Assembly (NCBI GenBank): GCA_050744245.1
Contig: JBOGGX010000207.1
Location: forward strand, 1-14,365
DNA from: JBOGGX01 sp050744245
GTDB lineage: Bacteria > Actinomycetota > Acidimicrobiia > Acidimicrobiales > JBOGGX01
Direction of reading: 5' to 3'
Length of the DNA: 14,365 bases
The notes under the pieces were generated by a model. That model saw only the letters and a program-made list of their open reading frames with translations. It did no database searches and had not been told where the DNA came from. This document shows positions 7,307 to 13,777 of this stretch, one piece after another. Position 1 is the first letter of the stretch. Every line of letters starts with the position of its first letter. Made by a program: the position numbers and the translations under genes.

Positions 7307-8464
7307 GTGCGCGTGGCGATCCTGACACGGGAGTACCCACCCGACGTGTACGGAGGGGCCGGCGTCCACGTCGACTTCCTCACCCGGCAGCTCCGCCGGC
7401 TGGCCGACGTCGACGTCCACTGTCTCGGCGAACCCCGCCCGGGGGCGACGGCCCACTCCGAGCACGACGACCGCCTGGCCAAGGCCAACTCGGCCCTGCG
7501 CATCTTCTCCGCCGACCTGTCGATGACCGCCGGGCTCGAGGGCGCCGACATCGTGCACTCCCACACGTGGTACGCCAACCTGGCCGGGCACCTGGCCCGG
7601 TTGCTGTACGACGTGCCCCACGTGGTGACGTCGCACTCGCTCGAGCCCCACCGGCCGTGGAAGGCCGAGCAGCTGGGCGGCGGGTACCGGCTGTCGGCGT
7701 GGGCCGAGCGCACCGCGTACGAGTCGGCCGACGCGGTCATCGCCGTGAGCCGAGCGTCGAAGGAAGGGGTGCTCGACGCCTACCCGTACGTCGACCCGGA
7801 CCTCGTCCACGTGGTGCACAACGGGGTCGACACCGACTTCTACCGGCCCGACCCCGAGACCGGCGTCGTCGAGCGGCTCGGGGTAGATCTCGACCGCCCG
7901 TCGGTGGTGTTCGTCGGTCGCATCACCCGCCAGAAGGGCGTGCCCCATCTGCTGCGGGCCGCGCTGCGCTTCGACGACGAGGCCCAGCTCGTGCTGCTGG
8001 CCGGGTCGCCCGACACCCCGGAGCTGGCGGCCGAGACCGAGGCCGCCGTGGCCCGGCTGCGGGCCACCCGCAGCGGCGTCGTCTGGGTCGACGAGATGCT
8101 GCCCCGCGAGGACGTCCGCCAGGTGCTGACCCACGCCACCCTGTTCGTCTGCCCTTCGATCTACGAGCCGCTCGGCATCGTCAACCTCGAGGCCATGGCC
8201 TGCGACACGGCCGTCGTCGCCAGCGCGGTGGGCGGCATCCCCGAGGTCGTGGTCGACGACGAGACCGGGCTCCTGGTCGCCTACGACGAGCTCGACCCCG
8301 AAGCGTTCGAAGGGGGCATCGCCGATGCGGTCAACACGCTCGTCCGCGAGCCGGCTCGGGCCGAGGCCATGGGCAAGGCCGGCCGCGTTCGGGCCGTGCA
8401 GGAGTTCGGGTGGGACGCGGTGGCCGGCCGCACCCTCGACATCTACGAGTCGTTGCTCGCCTGA
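7307..8464 (+). CDS. glgM: GT4 glycosyltransferase: actinobacterial glycogen synthase / alpha-maltose-1-phosphate synthase
   Basis: A 385-residue GT-B enzyme using ADP-glucose as donor. Motifs: the N-terminal donor loop YPPDVYGGAGVHVDFL at 10-25, HSHTWYANLAGH around 84-95, HNGVDTDFY at 171-179, FVGRITRQKG at 202-211, and the family-defining E-x7-E in YEPLGIVNLE (Glu287, Glu295) followed by GGIPEVV. Length and sequence type match the actinobacterial GlgA-like enzyme shown in mycobacteria (Rv1212c, GlgM) to make maltose-1-phosphate from ADP-glucose and glucose-1-phosphate for the GlgE pathway; databases often label it glgA. It is paired head to head with glgC, which supplies its donor. The GTG at 7307 is the first start in frame and fits a leaderless transcript. 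No glgE or treS is in the window, so whether the product is linear glucan or maltose-1-phosphate cannot be decided here. Confidence 0.93.
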   Translation: MRVAILTREYPPDVYGGAGVHVDFLTRQLRRLADVDVHCLGEPRPGATAHSEHDDRLAKANSALRIFSADLSMTAGLEGADIVHSHTWYANLAGHLARLLYDVPHVVTSHSLEPHRPWKAEQLGGGYRLSAWAERTAYESADAVIAVSRASKEGVLDAYPYVDPDLVHVVHNGVDTDFYRPDPETGVVERLGVDLDRPSVVFVGRITRQKGVPHLLRAALRFDDEAQLVLLAGSPDTPELAAETEAAVARLRATRSGVVWVDEMLPREDVRQVLTHATLFVCPSIYEPLGIVNLEAMACDTAVVASAVGGIPEVVVDDETGLLVAYDELDPEAFEGGIADAVNTLVREPARAEAMGKAGRVRAVQEFGWDAVAGRTLDIYESLLA

Positions 8465-8501
8465 GATCGGCCGACACCCCCTGGCGAGCGATCGTTCGGG
8501 T

Positions 8502-8525
8502 GGCACCCCTCCTAAGAGGGGGGCC
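8502..8525 (+). terminator. Hairpin downstream of glgM
   Basis: GGCACCCCTC, loop CTAA, GAGGGGGGCC: a 10-pair stem with one A·G mismatch and a 4-base loop, beginning 37 bases after the glgM stop. There is no T run after it, so it would be an actinobacterial-type U-less terminator or an RNA-stabilising stem-loop. Confidence 0.6.
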
Positions 8526-8560
8526 GGTACTCATCCCTGCCCGCCGGCGGCCGTTCATGA

Positions 8561-8812
8561 TCCGGGTGTACCGGGTTCGAGCAGGCGACCAGCGAGAGCG
8601 AGGCCCTCGGCCACTGCCTGATCTCGCCGGCGACCGGCGACACCGTGCCGTTCGAGCTCGCCGCCGAGCCCATCGACCGCGAGATCGTCACCATGATCGA
8701 CACATGGTTCGGAGGGCCGATCACGATCGGTGTGTACTGCGCGGTGACCGGCAACGCCGTCGATGTCATGCGGATCGACCTGGTCGCGACCCGCGTCGAC
8801 ACCGGCGCCTGA
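8561..8812 (+). pseudogene. Orphan coding fragment, no start codon (possible remnant of a small protein gene)
   Basis: Eighty-three codons open between a TGA (8558-8560) and a TGA (8810-8812), with G or C at nearly every third position and a normal, non-arginine-rich composition, unlike the other frames here. It begins SGCTGFEQATSESEALGHCL and ends MRIDLVATRVDTGA. No ATG stands near its beginning. The first usable start is GTG at 8645, leaving 55 residues, or an ATG deeper in at about codon 40; neither has a visible ribosome-binding site. The early SGC resembles the cysteine of a lipoprotein cleavage site, but no signal peptide precedes it in any frame. Best read as the 3' part of a decayed gene, or a gene split by a sequence error near 8558. 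The family is not recognised. Confidence 0.4.
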
Positions 8813-8850
8813 ACGTCGGGAACACCGAGTCCGCCGGGCGGGCCGCAGGG

Positions 8851-10506
8851 TCAGGCGCTCGCCAGGGCGGCGTCGACCACGGCCTTGGCCTCGGCCTGGA
8901 TCTGGGCCAGGTGGTCGGGGCCGCGGAACGACTCGGCGTAGACCTTGTACACGTCCTCGGTTCCGGAGGGGCGGGCCGCGAACCAGCCGCTGGCGGTCAC
9001 CACCTTGAGCCCGCCGATGAGCGCCCCGTTCCCCGGCGCCGCGGTGAGGGTGTCGGTGATCGGCTCGCCGGCCAGCTCCGTGGCGGTGACGTTGCCGGGC
9101 GAGAGCCGACCGAGCACCTCCTTCTGCCGTCGGGAGGCGGGCACGTCGATGCGGGCGTAGGCCGGGTCGCCGAACCGCTCGGCGAGCCCGAGGTAGTGCT
9201 GCGACGGCGTCCGCCCGGTGACGGCGGTGATCTCCGAGGCGAGCAGGGCGAGGAGGATGCCGTCCTTGTCCGTCGTCCACACCGAGCCGTCGCGGCGCAG
9301 GAACGACGCGCCGGCGCTCTCCTCGCCGCCGAACCCGAGGCTCCCGTCGAGCAGGCCGGGCACGAACCACTTGAACCCGACGGGCACCTCGACCAGCCGG
9401 CGGCCCAGATCGGCCGCCACCCGGTCGATCATGGCGCTGCTCACGAGGGTCTTGCCGACGGCGGTCGAGGCGGGCCAGCCGGTGCGGTTGGCGTACAGGT
9501 ACTGGATGGCGACGGCCAGATAGTGGTTGGGGTTCATCAGCCCGGCGTCGTTGGTGACGATGCCGTGGCGGTCGGCGTCGGCGTCGTTGCCGGTGGCCAC
9601 CGTGAACCGCTCGCGTTGGTCGATGAGCGACGCCATGGCATAGGGCGACGAGCAGTCCATGCGGATCTTGCCGTCCCAGTCGAGGGTCATGAACCCGAAC
9701 GTCGGATCGACGCCCGGGTTGACCACGGTCAGGTCGAGCTGGTGGACCTCGGCGATCTCCGACCAGTAGGCGACGCTCGCCCCGCCGAGCGGATCGGCGC
9801 CGATGTTGACCCCGGCCGCGCGCACCGCGTCGAGATCGACCGCGTTGACCAGGTCGGCGCAGTAGGCAGCCAGATAGTCGAACGGGCGGGTGGTGTCGGC
9901 GCCGCTGGCCCGTTCATAGGGGACCCGCTCGACGCCCTTGAGCCCGGCCGCGAGCAGCTCGTTGGCCCGGTCCTGCATCCAGCGGGTGGCGTCGGTGTCG
10001 GCCGGTCCGCCGTCGGGCGGGTTGTACTTGAACCCGCCGTCGTCTGGCGGGTTGTGCGACGGGGTGACGACGACACCGTCGGCCCGGTCCGGATCGTTGT
10101 CTCGACGGTCCCGGTTGTGGCCGAGGATGGCCAACGACACGGCCGGGGTCGGCGTGTAGCCCCCGCGCTCGTCGATCAGCACGGTGACCCGGTTGGCGGC
10201 GAACACCTCGAGGGCGGTCCTGGACGCCGGCTCCGACAGGGCATGGGTGTCGATGCCGAGGAAGAGGGGACCGTTCGTGCCCTGGGCGGAGCGGTACTCG
10301 CAGATGGCCTGGCTGGTGGCGGCGATGTGGTCCTCGTTGAAGCTGGTGCGCAGGCTCGACCCCCGGTGGCCCGACGTGCCGAAGGCGACCCGCTGCTCGG
10401 GGATCGACGGGTCGGGGTGGAGGTCGTGGTAGGCGGCCACGAGCCGGTCGACGTCGACCAGGTCGGACGGTTCGGCTGGCTGACCGGCCCGAGGGTCGAT
10501 CGCCAT
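8851..10506 (-). CDS. pgm: Phosphoglucomutase (alpha-D-glucose phosphate-specific)
   Basis: Interconverts glucose-6-phosphate and glucose-1-phosphate through an enzyme phosphoserine, feeding glgC. The 551-residue length fits the bacterial Pgm family (about 545). All four active-site loops are present: FGTSGHRG at 42-49, TPSHNP with catalytic Ser150, the Mg2+ loop GNDADADRHG (Asp308, Asp310, Asp312), sugar-binding GFGGEESAG at 391-399, and the phosphate-binding RPSGTE at 512-517. The ATG at 10506 is the start: it follows the stop of the upstream DinB-like gene by one base (TGACATG) and gives a normal N-terminus. The longer open frame upstream lies inside that neighbour. The pair is therefore probably co-transcribed and translationally coupled. 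It converges on glgM across a 386-base gap. No anomalies were seen. Confidence 0.97.
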   Translation of the reverse strand: MAIDPRAGQPAEPSDLVDVDRLVAAYHDLHPDPSIPEQRVAFGTSGHRGSSLRTSFNEDHIAATSQAICEYRSAQGTNGPLFLGIDTHALSEPASRTALEVFAANRVTVLIDERGGYTPTPAVSLAILGHNRDRRDNDPDRADGVVVTPSHNPPDDGGFKYNPPDGGPADTDATRWMQDRANELLAAGLKGVERVPYERASGADTTRPFDYLAAYCADLVNAVDLDAVRAAGVNIGADPLGGASVAYWSEIAEVHQLDLTVVNPGVDPTFGFMTLDWDGKIRMDCSSPYAMASLIDQRERFTVATGNDADADRHGIVTNDAGLMNPNHYLAVAIQYLYANRTGWPASTAVGKTLVSSAMIDRVAADLGRRLVEVPVGFKWFVPGLLDGSLGFGGEESAGASFLRRDGSVWTTDKDGILLALLASEITAVTGRTPSQHYLGLAERFGDPAYARIDVPASRRQKEVLGRLSPGNVTATELAGEPITDTLTAAPGNGALIGGLKVVTASGWFAARPSGTEDVYKVYAESFRGPDHLAQIQAEAKAVVDAALASA

Positions 10507-10507
10507 G

Positions 10508-11077
10508 TCAGGCCCGCCGCCCGGTCTGCGCGAGGAACCGGGTTTGGGCATCGGCGTCGTCGGCGACGGGGAGCGGCTGACCGAGCGCACCAGCGCGCCG
10601 GAAGGCATCGAGGTCCGGCTCGATCGCGGCGGCGCACGCGGCCAGCAGGTCGGGGTCGAGCGTGGTGTCCTGGCCCGTCCCCTTGGCCAGGTCCCAGCCG
10701 TGGACGAACACGTCGAAGAAGCGGTGGCGGGCGTAGACCTCGCCGGGTACCGGTCCGTAGGATACGGCGACCGGCCGGCCCATGGCGCCGTCCCCGGCGA
10801 AGGCGGCGCCGGCCACGACGGCCGACTCGTCGTAGGCGGCCTTCGGGTCGACGCCCAGCAGGTCGCCGTCGAGCCGGTCGCCGACCTCCGCGATGGTCCT
10901 GCCCGCCATCACCTCGGCGGCCCAGAGGTTGCCGGCCACGAGGTGGTTGAGAACCTCGCGGACGGTCTGGCCCTCGCAGGGCGAGTCGGCGTCCCAGTCC
11001 TCGTCGCCGATGCCGGACACCACCCGGCCCGTGGCCTCCAGCGCCCGTCGGTGCAGGTGAGCGAGACCGGCGGCCAT
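10508..11077 (-). CDS. DinB-like / TIGR03086-type metal-binding protein (maleylpyruvate isomerase N-terminal-like)
   Basis: A 189-residue protein of the actinobacterial TIGR03086 / mycothiol-dependent maleylpyruvate isomerase N-domain group, a four-helix DinB-like fold that binds a divalent metal. Typical features: SPCEGQTVREVLNHLVAGN at 32-50 with metal-ligand candidate His45, and HRFFDVFVHGWDLAKGTG at 118-135 with His126, Trp128 and Asp129, matching the DxFVHxWDLA signature. Members are often thiol-dependent transferases or simply of unknown function; no role can be assigned here. The ATG at 11077 is taken as start because a TAnnnT element lies 8 bases upstream, consistent with a leaderless message. 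The gene directly precedes pgm with one base between, so it may merely share transcription. It is divergent from tetR across 56 bases that contain the TetR operator. Confidence 0.85.
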   Translation of the reverse strand: MAAGLAHLHRRALEATGRVVSGIGDEDWDADSPCEGQTVREVLNHLVAGNLWAAEVMAGRTIAEVGDRLDGDLLGVDPKAAYDESAVVAGAAFAGDGAMGRPVAVSYGPVPGEVYARHRFFDVFVHGWDLAKGTGQDTTLDPDLLAACAAAIEPDLDAFRRAGALGQPLPVADDADAQTRFLAQTGRRA

Positions 11078-11091
11078 GGTTCGGGACGTTA
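11078..11091 (-). promoter_or_regulatory. Candidate leaderless promoter for the DinB-like gene and pgm
   Basis: On the minus strand TAACGT (11091-11086) matches the TAnnnT -10 pattern and lies 8 bases from the ATG at 11077, placing the transcript start at or near the A of ATG. No good -35 is visible. The palindrome at 11120 lies about 30 bases further upstream, so the TetR protein might act on this promoter too, though it does not overlap the -10. Confidence 0.4.
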
Positions 11092-11119
11092 CTCCCGGCG
11101 GTCCGGCGGGTTCCTGGGC

Positions 11120-11133
11120 CTACCATCTGGTAG
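11120..11133. promoter_or_regulatory. Palindromic operator and -10 region at the tetR start codon
   Basis: CTACCATCTGGTAG is a perfect inverted repeat (6-base arms, 2-base centre) ending directly before the ATG at 11134. Inside it TACCAT (11121-11126) fits a -10 element, with 7 bases to the ATG, as expected for a leaderless gene. Binding here would block RNA polymerase, giving autorepression. The outer sequence CTACCAnnTGGTAGA is shared with 5938-5952. A second nested repeat, CCATCT-GGT-AGATGG, overlaps the site and enters the coding sequence. Confidence 0.7.
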
Positions 11134-11757
11134 ATGGCGATGCCGACGAGGGCGCGGATCCTCGAGTCGGCCATGCGCTCCTTCGGTGGCCGGGGCTACG
11201 AGGCGACGTCGCTCGATGCGTTGGCCGCCGAGCTCGGGGTGCGCAAGCAGACGATCCTCTACTACTTCCCGTCGAAGGAGGCCCTGCTCGAGGCGGTTAT
11301 CGACGCCTGCGCGGCCGACCTCACCAGCGAGCTCGAGCACACCCTGGCCCGGGCGGGCCAGGGTTGGGACCGGGTCGAGGCGTTGGTGCGCAAGGTGTTC
11401 CGCCTGGCCGCCCGTCGGCCGGAGCTGCTCGGGTTCCTGCGGGAGGCGAGCCGGCTGGGGCCGCCGGCGTCGACCCGCCTGATCGCCGAGCTCGACCCGC
11501 TGGTCCGCCGGGCCCAGTTCTTCCTCCGGGCCGAGATGGACGCGGGCACGTTCTCCAGGCACGACCCGTCGATCGTGCTCCTCACCGCGTACTCGATGGT
11601 GCTCGGGGTGGCCACCGAGGTCGAGGTGCTGCGGGCGCTGGGCGGCGAGCCGACGCTGCGGTCGCTCGTCCGCCGCCGCCGGGCCCTCGAATCGTTCCTC
11701 CGGGGCGCCCTCGCCCCCGAGCCGGCGGGCGGAACCGCATTCTCGACGCAGTCATGA
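11134..11757 (+). CDS. TetR/AcrR-family transcriptional regulator
   Basis: A 207-residue one-domain-plus-ligand-domain repressor. The N-terminus RARILESAMRSFGGRGYEAT leads into the helix-turn-helix at about 26-45, SLDALAAELGVRKQTILYYF, followed by SKEALLEAV, the standard TetR DNA-binding layout. The C-terminal part is helical and binds an unknown ligand; acyl-CoA or another lipid would suit the neighbours, but this is inference. There are two ATG codons two residues apart (11134 and 11140). No ribosome-binding site precedes either, so the message is probably leaderless. A palindrome abuts the start, and the same palindrome precedes the acyl-CoA reductase operon, so autoregulation plus control of that operon is likely. 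The gene is divergent from the DinB-like/pgm pair and convergent with an acyl-CoA dehydrogenase gene. Confidence 0.93.
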   Translation: MAMPTRARILESAMRSFGGRGYEATSLDALAAELGVRKQTILYYFPSKEALLEAVIDACAADLTSELEHTLARAGQGWDRVEALVRKVFRLAARRPELLGFLREASRLGPPASTRLIAELDPLVRRAQFFLRAEMDAGTFSRHDPSIVLLTAYSMVLGVATEVEVLRALGGEPTLRSLVRRRRALESFLRGALAPEPAGGTAFSTQS

Positions 11758-11784
11758 TCGGATTTCGACCGTAGCTGCGTCGAG
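11742..11784. terminator. Inverted repeat between convergent tetR and acyl-CoA dehydrogenase genes
   Basis: CTCGACGCAG (11742-11751) and CTGCGTCGAG (11775-11784) form a perfect 10-base inverted repeat with a 23-base loop. The left arm lies in the last codons of tetR. With two genes ending here from opposite sides, a two-way terminator is the likely role, although there is no T run and the loop is long. Confidence 0.5.
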
Positions 11785-11799
11785 TTCGCGCCCTTTCCC

Positions 11800-13011
11800 T
11801 CAGCGGTAGCGGGCCAGCTCCCGCCGGGCGAGCGCCATGCGGTGGACCTCGTCCGGGCCGTCGGCCAGCCGCAGCGTCCGAATGCCGGCCCACAGCGCGG
11901 CCAGCGGAAAGTCCTGCGACACCCCGCCGCCGCCGTGGGCCTGGATGGCCTTGTCGACCACCCACTCGGCGGTCAGCGGCGCCGCGATCTTGATGGCCGA
12001 GATCTCGGCCCTGGCGTCGCGCACGCCGACTGTGTCGATGAGCCAGGCCGTCTTGAGCACCAACAACCGCAGCTGCTCGATCCGGACCCGAGCCTCCGCG
12101 ATCCACTCCTGGATCACGCCCTGGTCGGCCAGCGACCGCCCGAACGCGGTCCGGGACAACACCCGCTGGCACATCAGGTCGAAGGCCCGCTCGGCCATGC
12201 CGATGACCCGCATGCAGTGGTGGATCCTTCCCGGCCCGAGCCGGGCCTGGGCGATGGCGAACCCACCACCCTCCTCGCCGAGCAGATTCGTCCTCGGTAC
12301 CCGAACCTCGTCGAACACCACCTCGGCGTGGCCGCCGTGGGGACCGTCGGTGTACCCGAACACTCGCATGCCGCGGAGCACGTTCACCCCGGGCGTGTTC
12401 TTGGGCACCAGCACCATGCTCTGGCGGTAGTGGCGGTCGGCGTCCGGGTTGGTGACGCCCATGACGATGAAGATCCTGCAGTGGGGGCTGAGGGCGCCGC
12501 TCGACCACCACTTGCGGCCGTTGATGACGTACTCGTCGCCGTCGGCCTCGATGCTGGTCGAGATGTTGGTGGCGTCGGACGACGCCACGTCGGGTTCGGT
12601 CATGCAGAAGGCGGAGCGGATGCTCCCGTCGAGCAGCGGGTCGAGCCAGTCGCGCTGCTGGTCCTCGGTGCCGAACATGGCCAGGATCTCCATGTTCCCC
12701 GTGTCCGGCGCGGCACAGTTGACGGCCTCGGGGGCTAGGGCCGGGCTGCGGCCGGTGATCTCGGCCAGCGGCGCGTACTGGAGGTTGGTCAGCCCGGCGC
12801 CCCGGGGCGAGTGCGGCAGGAACAGGTTCCAGAGGCCCCGGTTCCTGGCCGCGGCCTTGAGGTCCTCGATGACGGCCGGCTTGGCCCACGGGTCTTCGAG
12901 CTTGGCCACCTGCTCGGCGAACACGGGCTCGGCCGGATAGATCTCGTCGGCCATGAACCGGAGCAGCTCGGTCCGTAGCTCCTCGGTGCGCTGGTCGAAG
13001 GCGAAGTCCAT
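11800..13011 (-). CDS. Acyl-CoA dehydrogenase (FadE2/ACAD10-11-like)
   Basis: A 403-residue FAD flavoenzyme expected to introduce an alpha,beta double bond into an acyl-CoA. Visible features: the FAD-binding segment FCMTEPDVASSDATNI at 135-150, INGRKWWSSGA at 163-173, GFAIAQARLGPGRIHHCMR in the middle domain, the helix-region motif AHGGGGVSQDFPLA, and the C-terminal LADGPDEVHR. At the position where MCAD-type enzymes carry the catalytic Glu before Gly-Thr, this protein has Asp384 (DGPDEVH), as I recall for the ACAD10/11 and FadE2 branch. Those relatives act on longer or branched and 4-hydroxy acyl chains, so the substrate should not be assumed to be a plain fatty acid. The ATG at 13011 has GAGAGGA at a good distance. 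It converges with tetR, and no copy of the TetR palindrome lies in its upstream region. Confidence 0.94.
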   Translation of the reverse strand: MDFAFDQRTEELRTELLRFMADEIYPAEPVFAEQVAKLEDPWAKPAVIEDLKAAARNRGLWNLFLPHSPRGAGLTNLQYAPLAEITGRSPALAPEAVNCAAPDTGNMEILAMFGTEDQQRDWLDPLLDGSIRSAFCMTEPDVASSDATNISTSIEADGDEYVINGRKWWSSGALSPHCRIFIVMGVTNPDADRHYRQSMVLVPKNTPGVNVLRGMRVFGYTDGPHGGHAEVVFDEVRVPRTNLLGEEGGGFAIAQARLGPGRIHHCMRVIGMAERAFDLMCQRVLSRTAFGRSLADQGVIQEWIAEARVRIEQLRLLVLKTAWLIDTVGVRDARAEISAIKIAAPLTAEWVVDKAIQAHGGGGVSQDFPLAALWAGIRTLRLADGPDEVHRMALARRELARYR

Positions 13012-13117
13012 GGCGTCCTCTCGGTTCTCCGTTGCGGAGGCGATGCGTTCGTTCCGGATGGTTTACAGGGTGGTGACGACCGGAACCAGCGATCGAAGAG
13101 GCGCGGTTCAAGGCGTC
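13012..13117. other. Divergent spacer between the acyl-CoA dehydrogenase and the DUF4349 remnant
   Basis: It contains the dehydrogenase ribosome-binding site (GAGAGGA on the minus strand), a small hairpin CTCCG-TTG-CGGAG at 13027-13039 in the presumed leader, and a spaced inverted repeat GTTCCGG (13051-13057) / CCGGAAC (13080-13086). The last could be an operator for an unknown regulator. No strong -10/-35 pair was found. Confidence 0.35.
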
Positions 13118-13767
13118 ATGAAGCCGGCCTCGGGTGGGAGGGCGCCGGCCGAGGAGTCCGCGGCAGACCGCGAGGGAGGCGCAGGACCGGTGGCCGATCC
13201 CGAGGCCCGGGCCCTCCAGCCCCGCCCCGAGGTCATCTCCACGGCCGAGCTCGACCTGGCCGTCGACGACGTGGCCGCCGCGGCCGAGTCGGTGGTGCGG
13301 GCCGCCGAGGACGCCCGCGGGTTCCAGTCCGGCGGTTCGCTCCTGCTCGACGCCCCGGCCTCTGGTTCCGTCGTCGTCCGGGTGCCGGCGGCGGCCTTCC
13401 GCCCGACCCTCGCCGCCATCGCGGCCCTCGGCGACCTGGCCGAGCAGCGCGTCGACAGCCAGGACGTCACCGACCAGGTGGCCGACCTGGAGAGCCGGCT
13501 GGCCAACGCCAGGGCCAGCGTCGACCGGCTCCGTGGCCTGCTGGCCACGGCTCTGGACTGGCCCGCGCCCGACCCAGCGACGACATCCCGAGCTTCCTCG
13601 ACGGGCTCAACGGCAAGTGGGCCGCGTTCGTCAACGTCGTCCAATCGGCCCTCTTCGTCGTCGGGCTCCTGACCCCGCTGCTGGTGCCGCTGGCCGGGGT
13701 CGTGGTCGGCCTGGTGGGGTGGACCCGCCGGCGCCGGCGGCGCACGGTCGCCCCGGCGGCGGGCTAG
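13118..13767 (+). pseudogene. Broken DUF4349 membrane-protein gene (internal deletion and frameshift)
   Basis: The first part, from ATG 13118, reads as the extracytoplasmic part of a DUF4349 protein: VISTAELDLAVDDVAAAAE, then VVVRVPAAAFRPTLAAIAAL, then QDVTDQVADLESRLANARAS and VDRLRGLLATA. After about 13555 this frame turns into serine- and arginine-rich nonsense and stops at 13672. In another frame, sense resumes by about 13575 with SDDIPSFLDGLNGKWAAFV, a hydrophobic membrane segment and an RRRRRR tail ending at TAG 13765-13767. Intact relatives have, from memory, a coiled ER(E/D)L-type segment of some tens of residues between these halves; it is missing here. The N-terminal signal peptide and lipobox usual in the family are also absent. 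A deletion with a frameshift therefore fits better than a simple sequencing slip. Function of the intact family is unknown. It converges with ddl. Confidence 0.72.
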
Positions 13768-13777
13768 CCCACCAAAC

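Larger units (their letters stand above)
8465..8850. other. 386-base gap between glgM and pgm: hairpin plus an orphan coding fragment
   Basis: The gap between two convergent genes holds a strong hairpin (8502-8525) soon after glgM and a fragment with coding-like composition (8561-8812). No complete gene, RNA gene, transposase or long repeat was seen. The 38 bases from 8813 to the pgm stop contain a short GC-rich self-complementary patch, CCGCCGGGCGG, with too small a loop to be called a terminator. Confidence 0.6.

Noticed and set aside
7274..8506. N-terminal extension of glgC to 820 codons
   Set aside because: It is antisense to glgM, and the canonical GlgC N-terminus begins exactly at 7273.
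10507..10608. Longer pgm start at 10608
   Set aside because: It overlaps the DinB-like gene and adds a low-complexity Arg/Pro/Gly stretch; the ATG at 10506, one base after the upstream stop, fits better.
7567..10950. A 1127-codon open frame on the plus strand
   Set aside because: It is out of frame with glgM and antisense to pgm and the DinB-like gene, is extremely arginine- and glycine-rich, and has no domain: a GC-rich shadow.
13027..13086. Possible riboswitch or RNA leader before the acyl-CoA dehydrogenase
   Set aside because: Only one 5-pair hairpin and a spaced 7-base repeat are present; there is no conserved aptamer-like structure.
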